Assembly (NCBI GenBank): GCA_002331625.1
Contig: DCZN01000061.1
Coordinates: 1 to 19,680 of the forward strand
Length of the DNA stretch: 19,680 nt
Reading direction: 5' to 3'
From: Nitrospira sp. UBA2083
GTDB lineage: Bacteria; Nitrospirota; Nitrospiria; Nitrospirales; Nitrospiraceae
Below are positions 1-7,895 of this stretch, piece after piece; within the stretch, counting starts at the first letter, position 1; every line of letters begins with the position of its first letter. The notes beneath the pieces are model-generated. The model was not told the origin of the DNA and did not search any database. It worked only from the letters and a program-made list of their open reading frames with translations. The translations under genes were made by a program, and so were the position numbers.

Positions 1-813
1 TATTATCTGTGGCAGGCGATGGGCCGGATGCGAGGAGCTGAGAAATATCAGCGGTACATCAAGTATCTGGTCTTTCTGCTCGCGTGCGGCTATATGGTCT
101 TTATTACGCCGCATACGATGGTGATGACGCCGGCGGAATTGAAGGCCATGGGAGGACAGCAGCATCCTGTGCTTGGAAATTATGGGGTTATGTCCGCCAA
201 GAACGGCGGCATCAACGTCATCATCACCACCACGGTGTTGAGCTTCGTGTGGTACATGCGGGGCAACAAGGTTTCGACGGTCTCTTGGGCTAAGTTCGGA
301 AATATCTTCATGGGCGTGTTCTTCGCCTGTGCCTATGTCAACATCATCTGGCTGGCTGTGTACGGGTATTACATCCCCGCCAACGTGCGGGTCGGACTCT
401 CCGTTCCGCAGGTCGCGACCACGCTCTCGTGTCTCGTCTTCATGACGGCCCTCAACCTCGCCAGGCTCCGTGGCGCTAAGCTGGGTGGGGCGGTCGAATG
501 GGGCCGGATGACCGTGCGCTCCCAGTACGCGCTCATTATGCTCGCGACGGAGTTCACGTGGATGATGGCCCTGATGGGCTACATCCGCTCGTCGGTGCGT
601 CTATTCTGGCACGTCAACGAAATTATGCGCGACAACTCTCCGTGGGCCTACACCCATACCGTGGGCTTTGCCGCCAACATGATTTCATTCAACGTCCTGT
701 TCTTCTGGATGAGCATTCTGTTCGTGTTCTGGCTGGCGTCGCTCGGTGCCAAGACCGTCCCCCAGGACAGGGCCGTCTCGGTTCCTGCTATGGTCCCAGT
801 CATACAGCGTTAA
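1..813 (+). CDS. Cytochrome bd-like ubiquinol oxidase subunit I-type protein, C-terminal part (5' truncated by window)
   Basis: The reading frame is open from base 1 and its start lies upstream, so only about 270 C-terminal residues are seen. The protein is very hydrophobic, with at least six membrane spans separated by short loops. One segment, EFTWMMALMGYIRSS, is followed by a conserved Trp/His patch (RLFWHVNEIMRDNSPWAY). This resembles the quinol-oxidase-like membrane proteins annotated as cytochrome bd-like oxidases in Nitrospira. Family knowledge: such subunits carry haem and pass electrons from quinol to oxygen at the inner membrane. Histidines lie at or near the ends of predicted helices, but I cannot assign haem ligands. 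The assignment comes from remembered family resemblance and the subunit identity is uncertain. It ends about 400 bp before activator A and is probably a separate transcription unit. Confidence 0.6.
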   Translation, partial: YYLWQAMGRMRGAEKYQRYIKYLVFLLACGYMVFITPHTMVMTPAELKAMGGQQHPVLGNYGVMSAKNGGINVIITTTVLSFVWYMRGNKVSTVSWAKFGNIFMGVFFACAYVNIIWLAVYGYYIPANVRVGLSVPQVATTLSCLVFMTALNLARLRGAKLGGAVEWGRMTVRSQYALIMLATEFTWMMALMGYIRSSVRLFWHVNEIMRDNSPWAYTHTVGFAANMISFNVLFFWMSILFVFWLASLGAKTVPQDRAVSVPAMVPVIQR

Positions 814-856
814 ACAGGGCCGGGCACGACAGGCAATCCTGAAGGGGGGCGGCAAG

Positions 857-1214
857 TTCTAGAGATCGTGCTCGATCCCGTCACTCTCAGAGACAGACAA
901 TTGTTTAACCTTTGTCACGCGTCTCGCTACGCAGCCTCGAATAAACACGGACTCTGTAAGTTGCTCGTAGTTTTTTGCGCTGCACCAGGTATTTCTACGA
1001 GTTCCTTCTAGCAATCTCTTCCTCCTAGCATGCGACGAGGGATTTCAGCCTGGCCAGGAGGTGCTGCGGAGGCGGGATCAGACAGGGAGCTACACACTCC
1101 AGCGTCCGCCGTCCTCACCGATCCGACCGGAATTGTGATCCGCGGAGGACCGAGCATGTGTGAGAGTCGGTGAGACCGAGCAGCCGTTTCTCGACGCTCC
1201 GAGATGCCGTCGCC
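857..1214 (+). promoter_or_regulatory. Long leader upstream of activator A
   Basis: This is the gene-free stretch between the oxidase and activator A. From TTCTAGAGAT at 857 it resembles the stretch starting at 15247 in front of the first wHTH copy: both then run through a GTGCTC..ATC..C block and a TTGCTCGTAGTTTT block before the 91-nt element. The spacing in between is about 30 nt longer here. I find no convincing -24/-12 or -35/-10 promoter. A five-codon ORF (MCESR) at 1156-1173 has a GGAGG in front of it, but it is too short to call. Confidence 0.5.
977..1067 (+). repeat. Conserved 91-nt leader element, copy 1 (activator A)
   Basis: Runs from GCGCTG to GGAGGTGCTGC and aligns almost without gaps to 15336-15426 and 17023-17113. 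Shared blocks include CAGGTATTTCTACGAG, TCTAG.AATCTCTTC and GGCCAGGAGGTGCTGC. A possible hairpin pairs AATC (1013-1016) with GATT (1041-1044) and CCTC with GAGG inside it. The other two copies form a comparable stem from different bases. The Shine-Dalgarno AGGAGG is kept at 1056-1061, but the ATG found after it in the other copies is GGA here. Confidence 0.75.
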
Positions 1215-4200
1215 ATGAATGAGCGATTACCAGGGACCACCCTCGAATCTGCGCCGGCGCAGTATCACGCCCTCCTGGAGGTCACCGAATCCATCGCAGC
1301 TCATCATGACCTTGCCGAACTGTTTCGCGATCTCGTCCAGAAGCTCCCCAGCGTCGTTCAGTGCTCCTCCGTCGCTATGGTTTTGCATGACCCGGATAAG
1401 CACGTCATGCGGCTGCATGTGTTGGAGGCTCCCAACCTCGCCCAAGTTTCTCCGGAGCCGGAATATCCGGTTGACGACGTTCCGGGTGGCTGGGTATGGC
1501 AACATCAACAGCCCTTCGTCTGTATGAGCACCGAGCAAGAGACCCGCTTCCCCAAGGTGATGCCGATGATACGCGCGGCGGGTGTCCGATCGCTCTGCGT
1601 GGTGCCGCTTACCACCGCGCGACGGCGGCTCGGAGCCATCGGGATCGGGAGCCTTGAGGAACATCCATACGAGCCAGACGAGATCGCATTTCTCCAGCTG
1701 ATTGCCAAACAGGTCGCCGTCGCGGTTGAGAACGCGCTGAACTTTGAACGAGCATACCAGGCAGAAAAGGAAGCAAGGCGCCGGTTCGAGCGTGAGCGGC
1801 TGATGTTGGAAATCAATAACGCTGTTGTCTCACAACTCGATCTGCGGAAACTTGTGCGGGTCATTTCTACCTGCCTCTCCGGAGCATTAGAAATCGACGC
1901 CGTGGGGCTCTCGCTGTATGAGCCGGAGACATCGTGTTTTCGGGTTTATTATTACGACTTGCCGAATACGATTCCCCCGATCGAAGCAGGGGCGACGATT
2001 CCTGTCGAAGGCAGCATCGGTGGCCTGGCGCTCACATTAGGCAAACCCATCCTGATCAATCGCGCAAGTGCGGCAGAGTCGTTCCCTGAATCCAAAAGAC
2101 GTTTTTATGATCAAGGGTTCAATTCGGGCGGCTGTGTGCCGTTGATCATACAAGGCCGCAAACTCGGCGTGCTGGGCGTTCTCAGTTTTCGAGAAGAGGC
2201 ATTCCCTGAAGAACGACAGCAGTTGCTCAGTCAGATCGCCGACCAGATCGCGCTTGCAGTCGACAATATGCTGAACTTCGAGCGTGCGCGTCAGGTGGGT
2301 CAGGACATGAAGCGCCAATTCGAACGCGAGCGCTTGATGCTCGAGATCAACAATGCCGTCGTCTCTCATCTCAGCCTGCGTGACCTCCTCAAAGCGATCT
2401 CCTTCAGCCTGCGCCGGATCATTCCTCACGACGCGTCCCTATTGACCCTTCACGAACCCGGAAGCGAGCAACTTCGCCTCCATGCTCTGGATTTGCAGAT
2501 GTTCGGCACAGTTCCCTTTGAGGAAGGCGTGCTCATCTCGTTGCACGATACGCCAGAAGGACAGGCAATCGCCTCACGCCGACCGGTACTGGTCGGTCCA
2601 GTCGTCGACCTGGAAAGATTTTCCTCACCCTGGGTACGGCACGCAGTTGAGAACGGGGTCAGGTCCGGTTGCGCCGTGCCGCTCATTTCACACGACCGAA
2701 CGCTTGGCGCTCTGAGCGTGGTGAGTCTGCGGGAGGATGCCTTCAAGAAGGCCGAGGCGGAATTGCTCGCCCAATGCGCGGCCCAAATCGCCATTGCCGT
2801 CGAGAATGCCCTGAACTTTGCACGGGCCCATCAGGCGGAAAAAGAGATGAGGCGCCAATACGAGCGAGAGCGTCTCATGTTAGAGATCAACAACGCAGTG
2901 GTGTCGCATCTCGAACTGCCGAAGCTTTTGAAAACGGTCTCCGCTTGCCTCAGTCAGGTCATTCCGCACGACCTCGCAGGAATCGCTCTCTATGATCCCG
3001 GCACGCGACAGTTGGTGGCCCACGCCTTGGACTTTCCTCAGAATCAGGACTTCGTCACGATGGGCAGTCCGATCCCGATTGAAGGAACCCCGGAGGGTCT
3101 GGCATTTCGGTCCCGGCGGAAAGTGCTGATCAAAAAACTGAGCCTCACGGAGTTTACCGCGGAGATCATGAAACGAGCCGCGGCTGAAGGCCTGAAATCG
3201 GGATGCACGGTTCCTTTAATGTCACGTGGCCGAGCGTTGGGCACCCTGAGCATTGTCAGCCGCTATGAGGACGCCTTCTCCGAAGACGACGCGGAATTGT
3301 TCGACCGGATCGGATCACAGATCGCGATTGCCGTCGAGAATGGTCTGGCATATCAGGAGATCGCAACCCTAAAAGACAAACTGAACAAGGAGAAGCTCTA
3401 CCTCGAAGACGAAATACGCAGCGAATTGAACTTCGACGAGATTGTCGGCGAGAGTTCCGCGATCAAAAAGGTCCTGAAACAAGTCGGCATCGTCGCACCA
3501 ACAGATTCCACGGTACTGATTCTTGGTGAGACGGGGACGGGGAAAGAACTCCTCGCCCGCGCCATTCATGATCGCAGTAAGAGACGTGAACGGACCTTCG
3601 TAAAACTGAACTGTGCAGCGATTCCCACGGGGCTTCTGGAGAGCGAGTTGTTTGGTCACGAGCGGGGAGCCTTTACGGGGGCGATTGCCACCAAAGTGGG
3701 ACGGTTCGAACTGGCGGATGGGGGAACCCTCTTCCTCGACGAAGTTGGGGATATTCCTCTTGAACTGCAGTCCAAATTGCTCCGCGTCCTTCAGGAACAA
3801 GAGTTCGAGCGGCTCGGCAGCACAAGGACCATCAAGGTCAACGTGCGGCTGCTCGCGGCCACGAACCGAGACCTGGCCAAGATGGTCGAGCAAAACCTGT
3901 TTCGCAGTGATCTTTATTACCGCCTGAACGTGTTTCCCATCCTGAGTCCTTCGCTTCGCGACCGTACCGGGGATATTCCGATCCTGGTCCGCTACTTTAC
4001 GCAGCGGTTCGCTCGTCGAATGGAAAAACGAATCGAACGAATTCCCTTAGACGCCATGGATGCTCTCTGCCGATATCAATGGCCTGGTAACGTCCGAGAA
4101 CTGGAGAATTTCATTGAACGAGCCGTGATTCTGTCTCAAGGAACCGACTTGAGTGTTCCTCTTGGTGAACTGAAAACCACGGTGCGCGACGGACATCAAC

Positions 4201-4364
4201 CCGTGACAACCCTCCAGGCAGCAGAGCGCGACCACATTCTGCTCGCACTCGACAAAACCAATTGGGTCATCGCCGGTCCTTCCGGGGCGGCCACGCTCCT
4301 CGGAATGAAACGGTCCACGTTGCAATCGAGAATGGTAAAGCTCGGAATCTCCCGCCGATCCTGA
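1215..4364 (+). CDS. Sigma-54-dependent transcriptional activator with four GAF domains (FhlA-like), activator A
   Basis: A 1049-aa enhancer-binding protein. Four GAF sensor domains lie at about 17-175, 200-352, 380-531 and 560-708. They are joined by near-identical connectors ([17 protein letters not shown], at about 190, 368 and 548), so GAF units 2-4 look like internal duplications of about 178-180 residues. The AAA+ domain has Walker A GETGTGK (771-777), the sigma-54 loop GAFTGA (818-823), Walker B FLDE (840-843) and the WPGNVREL region. A Fis-type HTH ends the protein (about 999-1049). Family knowledge: the AAA+ domain remodels sigma-54 RNA polymerase from an upstream site, and GAF domains bind small molecules or haem. 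There is no receiver domain, so control is by ligand rather than phosphorylation (inference). I chose ATG 1215 over GTG 1170 because the first 45 residues align without a gap to activator B from its ATG. No good Shine-Dalgarno precedes it. Confidence 0.93.
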   Translation: MNERLPGTTLESAPAQYHALLEVTESIAAHHDLAELFRDLVQKLPSVVQCSSVAMVLHDPDKHVMRLHVLEAPNLAQVSPEPEYPVDDVPGGWVWQHQQPFVCMSTEQETRFPKVMPMIRAAGVRSLCVVPLTTARRRLGAIGIGSLEEHPYEPDEIAFLQLIAKQVAVAVENALNFERAYQAEKEARRRFERERLMLEINNAVVSQLDLRKLVRVISTCLSGALEIDAVGLSLYEPETSCFRVYYYDLPNTIPPIEAGATIPVEGSIGGLALTLGKPILINRASAAESFPESKRRFYDQGFNSGGCVPLIIQGRKLGVLGVLSFREEAFPEERQQLLSQIADQIALAVDNMLNFERARQVGQDMKRQFERERLMLEINNAVVSHLSLRDLLKAISFSLRRIIPHDASLLTLHEPGSEQLRLHALDLQMFGTVPFEEGVLISLHDTPEGQAIASRRPVLVGPVVDLERFSSPWVRHAVENGVRSGCAVPLISHDRTLGALSVVSLREDAFKKAEAELLAQCAAQIAIAVENALNFARAHQAEKEMRRQYERERLMLEINNAVVSHLELPKLLKTVSACLSQVIPHDLAGIALYDPGTRQLVAHALDFPQNQDFVTMGSPIPIEGTPEGLAFRSRRKVLIKKLSLTEFTAEIMKRAAAEGLKSGCTVPLMSRGRALGTLSIVSRYEDAFSEDDAELFDRIGSQIAIAVENGLAYQEIATLKDKLNKEKLYLEDEIRSELNFDEIVGESSAIKKVLKQVGIVAPTDSTVLILGETGTGKELLARAIHDRSKRRERTFVKLNCAAIPTGLLESELFGHERGAFTGAIATKVGRFELADGGTLFLDEVGDIPLELQSKLLRVLQEQEFERLGSTRTIKVNVRLLAATNRDLAKMVEQNLFRSDLYYRLNVFPILSPSLRDRTGDIPILVRYFTQRFARRMEKRIERIPLDAMDALCRYQWPGNVRELENFIERAVILSQGTDLSVPLGELKTTVRDGHQPVTTLQAAERDHILLALDKTNWVIAGPSGAATLLGMKRSTLQSRMVKLGISRRS

Positions 4365-4507
4365 TACCGACATTTCGGCACTTACCGATATCTCAGCACT
4401 TTCAGCTTCGGCATCACGTCCTCTTCTCGCCACGACTGTTCTCGCATCTCAGCGAAGATCGACCGCAATTTCCGTAACTTCCGAGCAATTTCCACGGACA
4501 CCATCTT

Positions 4508-4527
4508 GCTGGAACACTCCGTGCTCT
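4508..4527 (+). promoter_or_regulatory. Candidate sigma-54 (-24/-12) promoter
   Basis: In the 276-nt gap between activator A and the first lipoprotein, GG (4511-4512) and GC (4523-4524) are spaced by exactly 10 nt within CTGGAACACTCCGTGCTCT. It matches the TGGCAC-N5-TTGC consensus at TGG, AC and TGC. It lies about 115 bp upstream of ATG 4641, right after a gene for a sigma-54 activator. One such match can arise by chance, so support is modest. Nothing else is recognised in this gap. Confidence 0.3.
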
Positions 4528-4640
4528 CCGGCAGAGCCGACGGCAATTAGAAGAATCGGCGAGAAGAAGACGACCTCGCAGACAAATGGCCAAAGGCATC
4601 ATCCAAACTTAACCAGTCGGACTCAGAAAGGAAATTGATC

Positions 4641-5354
4641 ATGGTCTATACCAAGCTTGTGCTCTTCGGTGTGTTTGCGGTGTTGTTAACCGGTTGCGCC
4701 TCCACCATACAGGCAAGAAACGTTCAATCATCAGGCTTTCTTGGAGAATACCGTTCCCTAGTGACACAAGGCGAGAAAGGAAATGAAGCCTTGCTACGGT
4801 ACCGAAACCCGAAGGCCGATTGGGCTTCATACGACAAGATCCTTCTGGAGCCGGTCGCCATATGGGATGACCAGACGCACAGACTTTCCTCGGACCAGCG
4901 TGAGGATCTGCAACGGCTCGCAGACAACTTCTATTACACGCTCTACTTGAAGCTCTCGAAAGACTATCAGCTTGTCGAGAAGCCGACTCCCGGTGTGATG
5001 CGGATACAAGCCGCGATCACGCAAGCTGAAAAATCCTATACCAGCCTGGCTTTCGCCTCAAAAGCAATCCCGCAACTCCAAGCTGTGAACACGGCCTGGA
5101 CCTTCGCCAGCGGTAAACCTGCGTTCGCCGGTGAGGTGGCGATCGAATTCATGGTTCATGATGCCTCCACGGGTGAACTTCTCGCCGCGGGGATCGACCG
5201 GCGGGTAGGTGGTCGGATGCTCTTGGACAGGCAGGTTCTCAATCCCTGGGGCGACGTCAAGAACAGTCTGGAATTTTGGACAGACGCGACGGTCTATCGA
5301 CTCTGCACCCTCCGCGGCGAAGCACACTGCGTGGAACCAAAAGCCTTGTTCTAA
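4641..5354 (+). CDS. DUF3313 family lipoprotein 1
   Basis: A 237-aa predicted lipoprotein. It has a type II signal peptide with lipobox LTGC (Cys19), then the hallmark DUF3313 opening SGFLGEYRSL, RYRNPKADWASYDKILLEPV, LSKDYQLVEKPTPGVMRIQ and TGELLAAGIDRRVGG. Family knowledge: DUF3313 proteins are outer-membrane-anchored lipoproteins of unknown role. ATG 4641 is preferred over an in-frame TTG at 4635 because AAGGA sits 8 nt before it and the signal peptide then has a normal length. Two cysteines near the C-terminus (RLCTLRGEAHCVEPKA) are kept in the next gene and may form a disulfide (inference). It lies 52 bp upstream of its paralogue and is probably cotranscribed with it. Confidence 0.88.
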   Translation: MVYTKLVLFGVFAVLLTGCASTIQARNVQSSGFLGEYRSLVTQGEKGNEALLRYRNPKADWASYDKILLEPVAIWDDQTHRLSSDQREDLQRLADNFYYTLYLKLSKDYQLVEKPTPGVMRIQAAITQAEKSYTSLAFASKAIPQLQAVNTAWTFASGKPAFAGEVAIEFMVHDASTGELLAAGIDRRVGGRMLLDRQVLNPWGDVKNSLEFWTDATVYRLCTLRGEAHCVEPKALF

Positions 5355-5405
5355 AACCCGTGGGCGTCTTGTTGTTGAGAGTTTCATGTCGTCAGGAGGT
5401 CAACC

Positions 5406-6155
5406 ATGAAGGGAATCGTTCAAAACCATACCGCATTAAGGCGGAAACTCACGATGGGCAGTGTTCAGCTCGCACTCCTGACCGGACTCGCAGGACCGTC
5501 CTTCGCCTGCGAAACGATGTTTCAGACGAAGCCGATCGAGCATTCTGGCAACCTCGATAACTATCGCTCTCTGCACCAGACAGGTCAGAAAGGCCTTGTG
5601 TTGCCAGGGTACAGAAATCCGACGGCCGATTGGTCGGCCTACAGCAAAGTCATGTTGGAACCTGTGACTATTTCGGAAGGATTGTCTTCCAAACTCCGTA
5701 ACCAAGAGCGCCATGCGCTTGTCCTGCTTGCCGGTGCCTTTGAGGACAAGCTCTATCTGAAACTGTCGAAGGACTACGAAATGGTCGAAAGACCGACGGC
5801 AAAGACCATGCGTATCCGGGTGGCGATCATACATCCGGACGAATGTTCGACAATGTCGACCTTATGGTCGAATGCGGTCCAAGCATTACAGGCTGTCGCC
5901 ACGATCTATACCCTCACCGGAAAACCTCCATTCGTCGGAGCGTTCTCGGCAGAATTCAAGATCCGTGACGCGCAGACAGGCGAACTCCTGGCGGCGGGAG
6001 TTGATCGGGTTACGGAGGAGCAGCATCGCAGTGGGACAGAACTCCTCGGTTCCTGGTGTGATGTCAAGAACGGTCTGGAATCCTGGACGGATCTGTCCAT
6101 GTACAGACTCTGTGTCTTGCGTAGTGGATCAAACTGCGTTGAGCCAAAGGCCTGA
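5406..6155 (+). CDS. DUF3313 family protein 2 (tandem paralogue)
   Basis: 249 aa, clearly paralogous to the preceding lipoprotein: shared YRSL, GYRNPTADWSAYSKVMLEPV, LYLKLSKDYEMVERPT, TGELLAAGVDR, DVKNGLESWTD and a C-terminal pair of cysteines. The start is supported by a strong AGGAGG 8 nt before the ATG. The N-terminus is longer and more basic than in the neighbour, and the cysteine at residue 35 sits in SFAC, a poor lipobox. It may be a lipoprotein with a weak site, a protein cut by signal peptidase I, or it may start at the internal Met17. The RVGGR segment after the VDR motif is replaced, so it has diverged more than the first copy. Function unknown. Confidence 0.85.
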   Translation: MKGIVQNHTALRRKLTMGSVQLALLTGLAGPSFACETMFQTKPIEHSGNLDNYRSLHQTGQKGLVLPGYRNPTADWSAYSKVMLEPVTISEGLSSKLRNQERHALVLLAGAFEDKLYLKLSKDYEMVERPTAKTMRIRVAIIHPDECSTMSTLWSNAVQALQAVATIYTLTGKPPFVGAFSAEFKIRDAQTGELLAAGVDRVTEEQHRSGTELLGSWCDVKNGLESWTDLSMYRLCVLRSGSNCVEPKA

Positions 6156-6161
6156 TCAGTG

Positions 6162-6230
6162 AATCAGGTTCGGTGTGTCAGTTAACTGTAGTGAGTGCTT
6201 CCGAACATAACGTTACCCACTCACCTGATT
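6162..6230 (+). promoter_or_regulatory. Nested inverted repeats in the leader of the TerB/Coq4 gene
   Basis: Three exact inverted-repeat pairs overlap in 69 nt: AATCAGGT (6162-6169) with ACCTGATT (6223-6230); GTTCGG (6168-6173) with CCGAAC (6201-6206); and GTGAGTG (6191-6197) with CACTCAC (6218-6224). The first two can stack as one long stem. The third competes with both because it uses bases shared with the outer arm. There is no T-run, so it is not a standard terminator. Confidence 0.4.
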
Positions 6231-6266
6231 GAATGTAGGGCGGAGATCATACTCAAGGAGGATGTG

Positions 6267-7253
6267 ATGGAACTGAAAATACCGAGTGCGGAACAAGCTT
6301 ATTGGGGATTGCGCGCCATGAAGACAGTCGCCGTGGCGGATGGGACGCTCGGAGAGTCCGAGCTGCACATGTTGGCATCGGCCCAGCGAGTGATCGGTAC
6401 AAACTACGTCGTCGAAGACCTGGCTCCGATTACGCCGGCGGAACTGGCGAGAGCCTTTCCTGATCCACAACTCAGACGGCAGCTGGTGCAGGGGTTGATC
6501 GTGGTGTCCCTCATTGATGGGAAGCCCAATGCACAGGAGGCCGATCTCGTGGAGCAATATGCGCAGGCGCTGGAGATCAGCGATCCCGAGGTCAAAAACT
6601 TGCGGCATGTCCTCAATGGAGAAATCGCTCAGTTGCGCCTCGACTTGGTGCGCCGTGTCTGGCTGAGACCTAAGGTCAAAGAGCTCTGGAATCGGGAGGG
6701 AATCAAAGGGCTCTACAAGTTTGTTCGTGGGATGATGGGGCGATATGAGAACAAGGAGTTGGCGGCCCGTTACCAGGCCTTGGGGCATTATCCATCCGGT
6801 TCCCTAGGTCGGTCTTATTGGGAATATTGTCGCAACAACGGATTTGCATTGCCGGGAGAAAAGGGCGGCGCGCCGGAACAGATCCTCTTTCATGATTGCG
6901 CGCACGTTCTTTCAGGTTACGGTACGGCCCCGGAAGAGGAAGTCCAAGTCGCGTGTTTCAGTGCAGGCTTTCAGCGGCGTGAACCTTGGATATTCGTCTT
7001 CTTCGTCCTGTTGCAATTCCATGTGGGCATCCGCATGACGCCCATTACCAAGGCGCGAACGGGAATGTTCGACCCATTGAAGGCGATGATCGCCATTCGT
7101 CGAGGAGCAGCGATGAACGTGGACCTGAATGACGGGTGGGACTATTGGCCTGTGATGGATGAACAGGTCGAGGAGCTCAGACGGCGGTACAACATTCTTC
7201 CAGTGGAGGCCTTCCTCCCGACGAGGCAGGAAGCAATCACGGCCGGAGCCTAA
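6267..7253 (+). CDS. TerB-like / Coq4-like fusion protein
   Basis: 328 aa. The N-terminal about 120 residues look like a TerB/DjlA-type helical domain (MKTVAVADGTLGESELHML, then VSLIDGKPNAQEADLVEQYA, two acidic turn motifs). The C-terminal half carries the Coq4 signature: H209-D210-x2-H213 followed by an acidic cluster E223-E225 (HDCAHVLSGYGTAPEEE), expected to bind a divalent metal. Family knowledge: Coq4 takes part in ubiquinone biosynthesis and acts at membranes. What it does in an organism expected to use menaquinone is unclear. The start at ATG 6267 has AAGGAGG 5 nt upstream; an in-frame GTG lies directly before it and another at 6195 is rejected. No signal peptide is seen, so it is probably cytoplasmic or peripheral at the membrane. 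Confidence 0.8.
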   Translation: MELKIPSAEQAYWGLRAMKTVAVADGTLGESELHMLASAQRVIGTNYVVEDLAPITPAELARAFPDPQLRRQLVQGLIVVSLIDGKPNAQEADLVEQYAQALEISDPEVKNLRHVLNGEIAQLRLDLVRRVWLRPKVKELWNREGIKGLYKFVRGMMGRYENKELAARYQALGHYPSGSLGRSYWEYCRNNGFALPGEKGGAPEQILFHDCAHVLSGYGTAPEEEVQVACFSAGFQRREPWIFVFFVLLQFHVGIRMTPITKARTGMFDPLKAMIAIRRGAAMNVDLNDGWDYWPVMDEQVEELRRRYNILPVEAFLPTRQEAITAGA

Positions 7254-7261
7254 CGGGATCG

Positions 7262-7459
7262 TATGGTGAAGACGGTCTTGGAGCAGCACTGCTGGAGTGT
7301 GAGGGCGAGTGTACGTTTACAGGAGGGGCTGGTGGATTCAGCGGTATTTCGGGAACAACCCCGCTTTTCAGCAGGATCGTCTTCGAGAAGCTAGAAGCCG
7401 TCAATGCTCGGGCTGTCGGCTATGCGTACTGGCCGAACCTCACGGTGACGTTGCCCTGA
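7262..7459 (+). pseudogene. C-terminal remnant of a secreted-type protein
   Basis: Between the TerB/Coq4 gene and the STAS gene, one frame is open from inside the preceding gene to a TGA at 7457-7459. It reads like genuine protein: a short acidic, Gly-rich stretch, CTFTGGAGGFSGISGTTP, and an ending with VGYAYWPNLTVTLP. The 'TGGxGxFxGIxG' pattern recalls the ends of small secreted beta-rich proteins. No ATG, usable start or ribosome binding site lies in frame, so I read it as the tail of a gene whose front was deleted. Apart from this, nothing is recognised in the 324-nt gap from 7254 to 7577. Confidence 0.35.
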
Positions 7460-7577
7460 GGGATCCGTACGCTGAGCATGAGACCATTGGTAATGAAGCA
7501 GCAGAGATGAGCTGTGGTCGTCTTCTGTGACCGACGAGCTACATGCTGATAGGGCCGACTGCAAAGAAGGGCAGAAC

Positions 7578-7889
7578 ATGCTGAAGATCACCGAACAGCA
7601 AGAGGCAGCATCCGACTCGACGGTACTGATCCTTGAAGGACAGCTGACGGGTCCTTGGGTCACGGAACTCCATGCCTGTTGGCGCAAATTGCCCATCAGC
7701 CAACAGAGTTGTGCTGTGATTGATTTAAGCGACGTAACATTCATCGATGCCGACGGCAAAGCAGTGTTGGCAAGATTGTGGCAACAAGGGGCAACGTTTC
7801 GTGCAGCTGGATGCCTCAATATCTCCGTTGTGGAGGAGATTACCAAGAATAATCAGGCCGATTCGTCCGATCGGCAGGTAACAACCTAG
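7578..7889 (+). CDS. STAS domain protein
   Basis: A 103-aa single-domain protein with the STAS fold pattern: beta strands VLILEGQL and CAVIDLSDVTFID, then the D57-A58-D59-G60 loop before a helix. Family knowledge: STAS proteins are anti-anti-sigma factors or soluble partners of transporters (MlaB type). The serine phosphorylated in SpoIIAA-type proteins, just before the glycine, is Asp59 here, so switching by a kinase is unlikely (inference). ATG 7578 is chosen over GTG 7527 because it has AAGAAGG upstream and starts directly at the domain. It ends 6 nt before the efflux operon, so it is probably its first gene. Whether it controls expression or binds the pump is unknown. Confidence 0.8.
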   Translation: MLKITEQQEAASDSTVLILEGQLTGPWVTELHACWRKLPISQQSCAVIDLSDVTFIDADGKAVLARLWQQGATFRAAGCLNISVVEEITKNNQADSSDRQVTT

Positions 7890-7895
7890 CAGATC

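Noticed and set aside
1156..1173. Five-codon ORF MCESR with a GGAGG in front
   Set aside because: Too short, and there is no equivalent in the other leaders; noted only as part of the leader.
1170..1214. GTG start 45 nt upstream of activator A's ATG
   Set aside because: The paralogue B aligns from ATG 1215 without gaps, and the extra 15 residues have no counterpart there.
7309..7530. 73-codon + strand frame after the Coq4 gene
   Set aside because: No ribosome binding site, low-quality composition, and it overlaps a better protein-like frame at 7262-7459.
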